From JBMNMU01 sp050953505 (GTDB lineage: Bacteria > Bacillota > Clostridia > Peptostreptococcales > Anaerovoracaceae), in NCBI GenBank assembly GCA_050953505.1, contig JBMNMU010000001.1, forward strand, positions 1,364,001 to 1,428,000: a stretch of DNA of 64,000 bases. The letters are read 5' to 3'. The notes below the pieces were generated by a model, which was not told the origin of the DNA, did no database searches, and saw only the letters and a list, made by a program, of their open reading frames with translations. Positions 63,065 through 64,000 of the stretch are shown here, piece by piece. Within the stretch, counting starts at the first letter, position 1. Each line of letters starts with the position of its first letter. Made by a program: the position numbers and the translations under genes.

Positions 63065-64000
63065 GTGAAAAAACATGCAATAATACCAATATTTATCCCT
63101 CATAAAGGCTGCCCCAACGACTGTGTTTTTTGTAATCAAAAGAAAATTACAGCGAGGACCAAGCCCCTTGATAAAGAGGGTGTTATAGAAACAATAGAAA
63201 CCTACTTATCTACCCTTTTGAATCGAGATTTAGAAACTATAGAAATAGCATTTTATGGTGGCAGCTTTACAGGTATACCCTTAAAGGAGCAAAAATCATA
63301 TCTTTCTATTGCAAAATCCTATAAAGACAAAGGCCTCATTAATAAAATTCACCTATCAACCAGACCAGATTATATTGACGAAAAAATCTTAGAGCATTTA
63401 AAAAGCTATGGTGTCGATATTATTGAGCTTGGCGTTCAATCCTTCGATGAGGAAGTACTTCGCCTATCTAATCGCGGTCACAGCAAAGAAATCGTGTACG
63501 AAAGCTCTCGATTGATTAAGAATTATGATTTTGAACTGGGGCTGCAGCTCATGATTGGGCTACCGGGAGATACCCACGAAAAATCTATCGCTTCTGCCAA
63601 AGAGGTTGTAAAGATAGGCCCTTCCATAGCTCGGCTCTATCCTACAGTCATCATTAGAGACACTGCTTTATACGAAATGTATGCTAGGGGCGATTATGTA
63701 CCACTATCAGAAGAGGAAGCCATTCATACTACAAAAGAGATGTACTTGATCTTAAAAAAAGCTGGTATTAACGTAATTCGAATAGGTCTAAAAAGTTCAG
63801 ACTTCATCGATATAAAAAGCGATGTGGGCGGGGGCTCTTTTCACCCCGCATTTCGCCAGCTAGTAGAAGCTGAGATTGCAAAGGAGGAATTAGAATCCCA
63901 GTTGATCCAATTGCTTGCAAATACTAATCAGGAGCAGGAAAATATCAGAATCCAATTTTTCAGCAACGGTCCATCCTTCTCCAACATGGTAGGAAATAAA
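63065..64000 (+). CDS. Radical SAM protein, Elp3-like (3' end outside window)
   Basis: The frame opens at GTG (AGAGGTG 6 bp before it) and runs off the right edge after 312 codons with no stop. The 4Fe-4S SAM motif is GCPNDCVFCNQKK, with Cys 16, 20 and 23, followed by a glycine-rich FYGGSFTG and the RPDYID block. This is the layout of Elp3-related radical SAM proteins found beside rnc/smc in Clostridia. The substrate is unknown; a tRNA-modifying acetyltransferase half, if any, would lie beyond the window. Confidence 0.88.
   Translation, partial: MKKHAIIPIFIPHKGCPNDCVFCNQKKITARTKPLDKEGVIETIETYLSTLLNRDLETIEIAFYGGSFTGIPLKEQKSYLSIAKSYKDKGLINKIHLSTRPDYIDEKILEHLKSYGVDIIELGVQSFDEEVLRLSNRGHSKEIVYESSRLIKNYDFELGLQLMIGLPGDTHEKSIASAKEVVKIGPSIARLYPTVIIRDTALYEMYARGDYVPLSEEEAIHTTKEMYLILKKAGINVIRIGLKSSDFIDIKSDVGGGSFHPAFRQLVEAEIAKEELESQLIQLLANTNQEQENIRIQFFSNGPSFSNMVGNK

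Overview
The window is a low-GC, Gram-positive chromosome segment from an anaerobic, endospore-forming member of the Clostridia. This rests on spoIVA, a PdaB-type deacetylase, HrcA/CIRCE control of clpB, a T-box leader, strong AGGAGG ribosome binding sites with many TTG/GTG starts, and amino-acid fermentation genes (glutamate dehydrogenase, Ptb/Buk, a beta-keto-acid cleavage enzyme, CoA transferase). An Alkaliphilus-like or Peptostreptococcales-like amino-acid fermenter fits, but the species cannot be fixed from the sequence alone. No rRNA, tRNA or CRISPR array was seen.

Layout. 1-7.1 kb: a PAS histidine kinase (cut by the window edge) and OmpR-type regulator, then an amidohydrolase/M20 peptidase pair, facing a sodium symporter with its small DUF3311 partner. 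An identical 16-bp element lies about 100 bp upstream of both effector units. 7.1-14.2 kb: an unusual three-gene operon. It holds a 1622-residue fusion (HD phosphohydrolase, HEAT-like helices, NadD-type nucleotidyltransferase, GNAT-like region, phosphoribosyltransferase-like domain), a divergent lactate-dehydrogenase-fold protein and a flavodoxin/FMN-reductase-like protein. This is the best candidate for an undescribed system. 14.5-22.4 kb: gdhA, an intact ISL3-family insertion sequence with 8-bp target duplications, clpB with a CIRCE operator, an M50 peptidase and a DUF815 ATPase. 22.5-34.2 kb: a seven-LysM proline-rich protein, glyA, cls, trxA, a T-box-controlled TrpXYZ-like ABC transporter, an MFS exporter, an acetate transporter and a DUF4397 protein.

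34.3-45.9 kb is a coherent catabolic island controlled by sigma-54. A PAS/AAA+ activator (42.6 kb) sits divergent to kce-cyclase-buk-ptb. Further genes are a DASS anion transporter, an SSS symporter carrying two C-terminal winged-helix-like domains, and an AtoDA-type CoA transferase. Three GG-N10-GC promoters are visible. Two of them have matching 16-bp elements exactly 73 bp upstream. The enzymes suggest cleavage of a beta-keto acid with acetyl-CoA to acetoacetate and a new acyl-CoA, CoA exchange, and ATP recovery through an acyl phosphate.

46-64 kb is mostly housekeeping: spoIVA, miaB, ilvA, and a tight minus-strand run plsX-rnc-smc-ftsY-der-plsY-gpsA. After these come a two-OB-fold SSB-like protein, cysK, a PdaB-type deacetylase and a radical SAM protein cut by the right edge. 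Degenerate GGTGTCTGACACC repeats occur at two sites 50 kb apart. Many start codons were moved inward from the longest open frame because a clear Shine-Dalgarno sequence and family length support a shorter protein.
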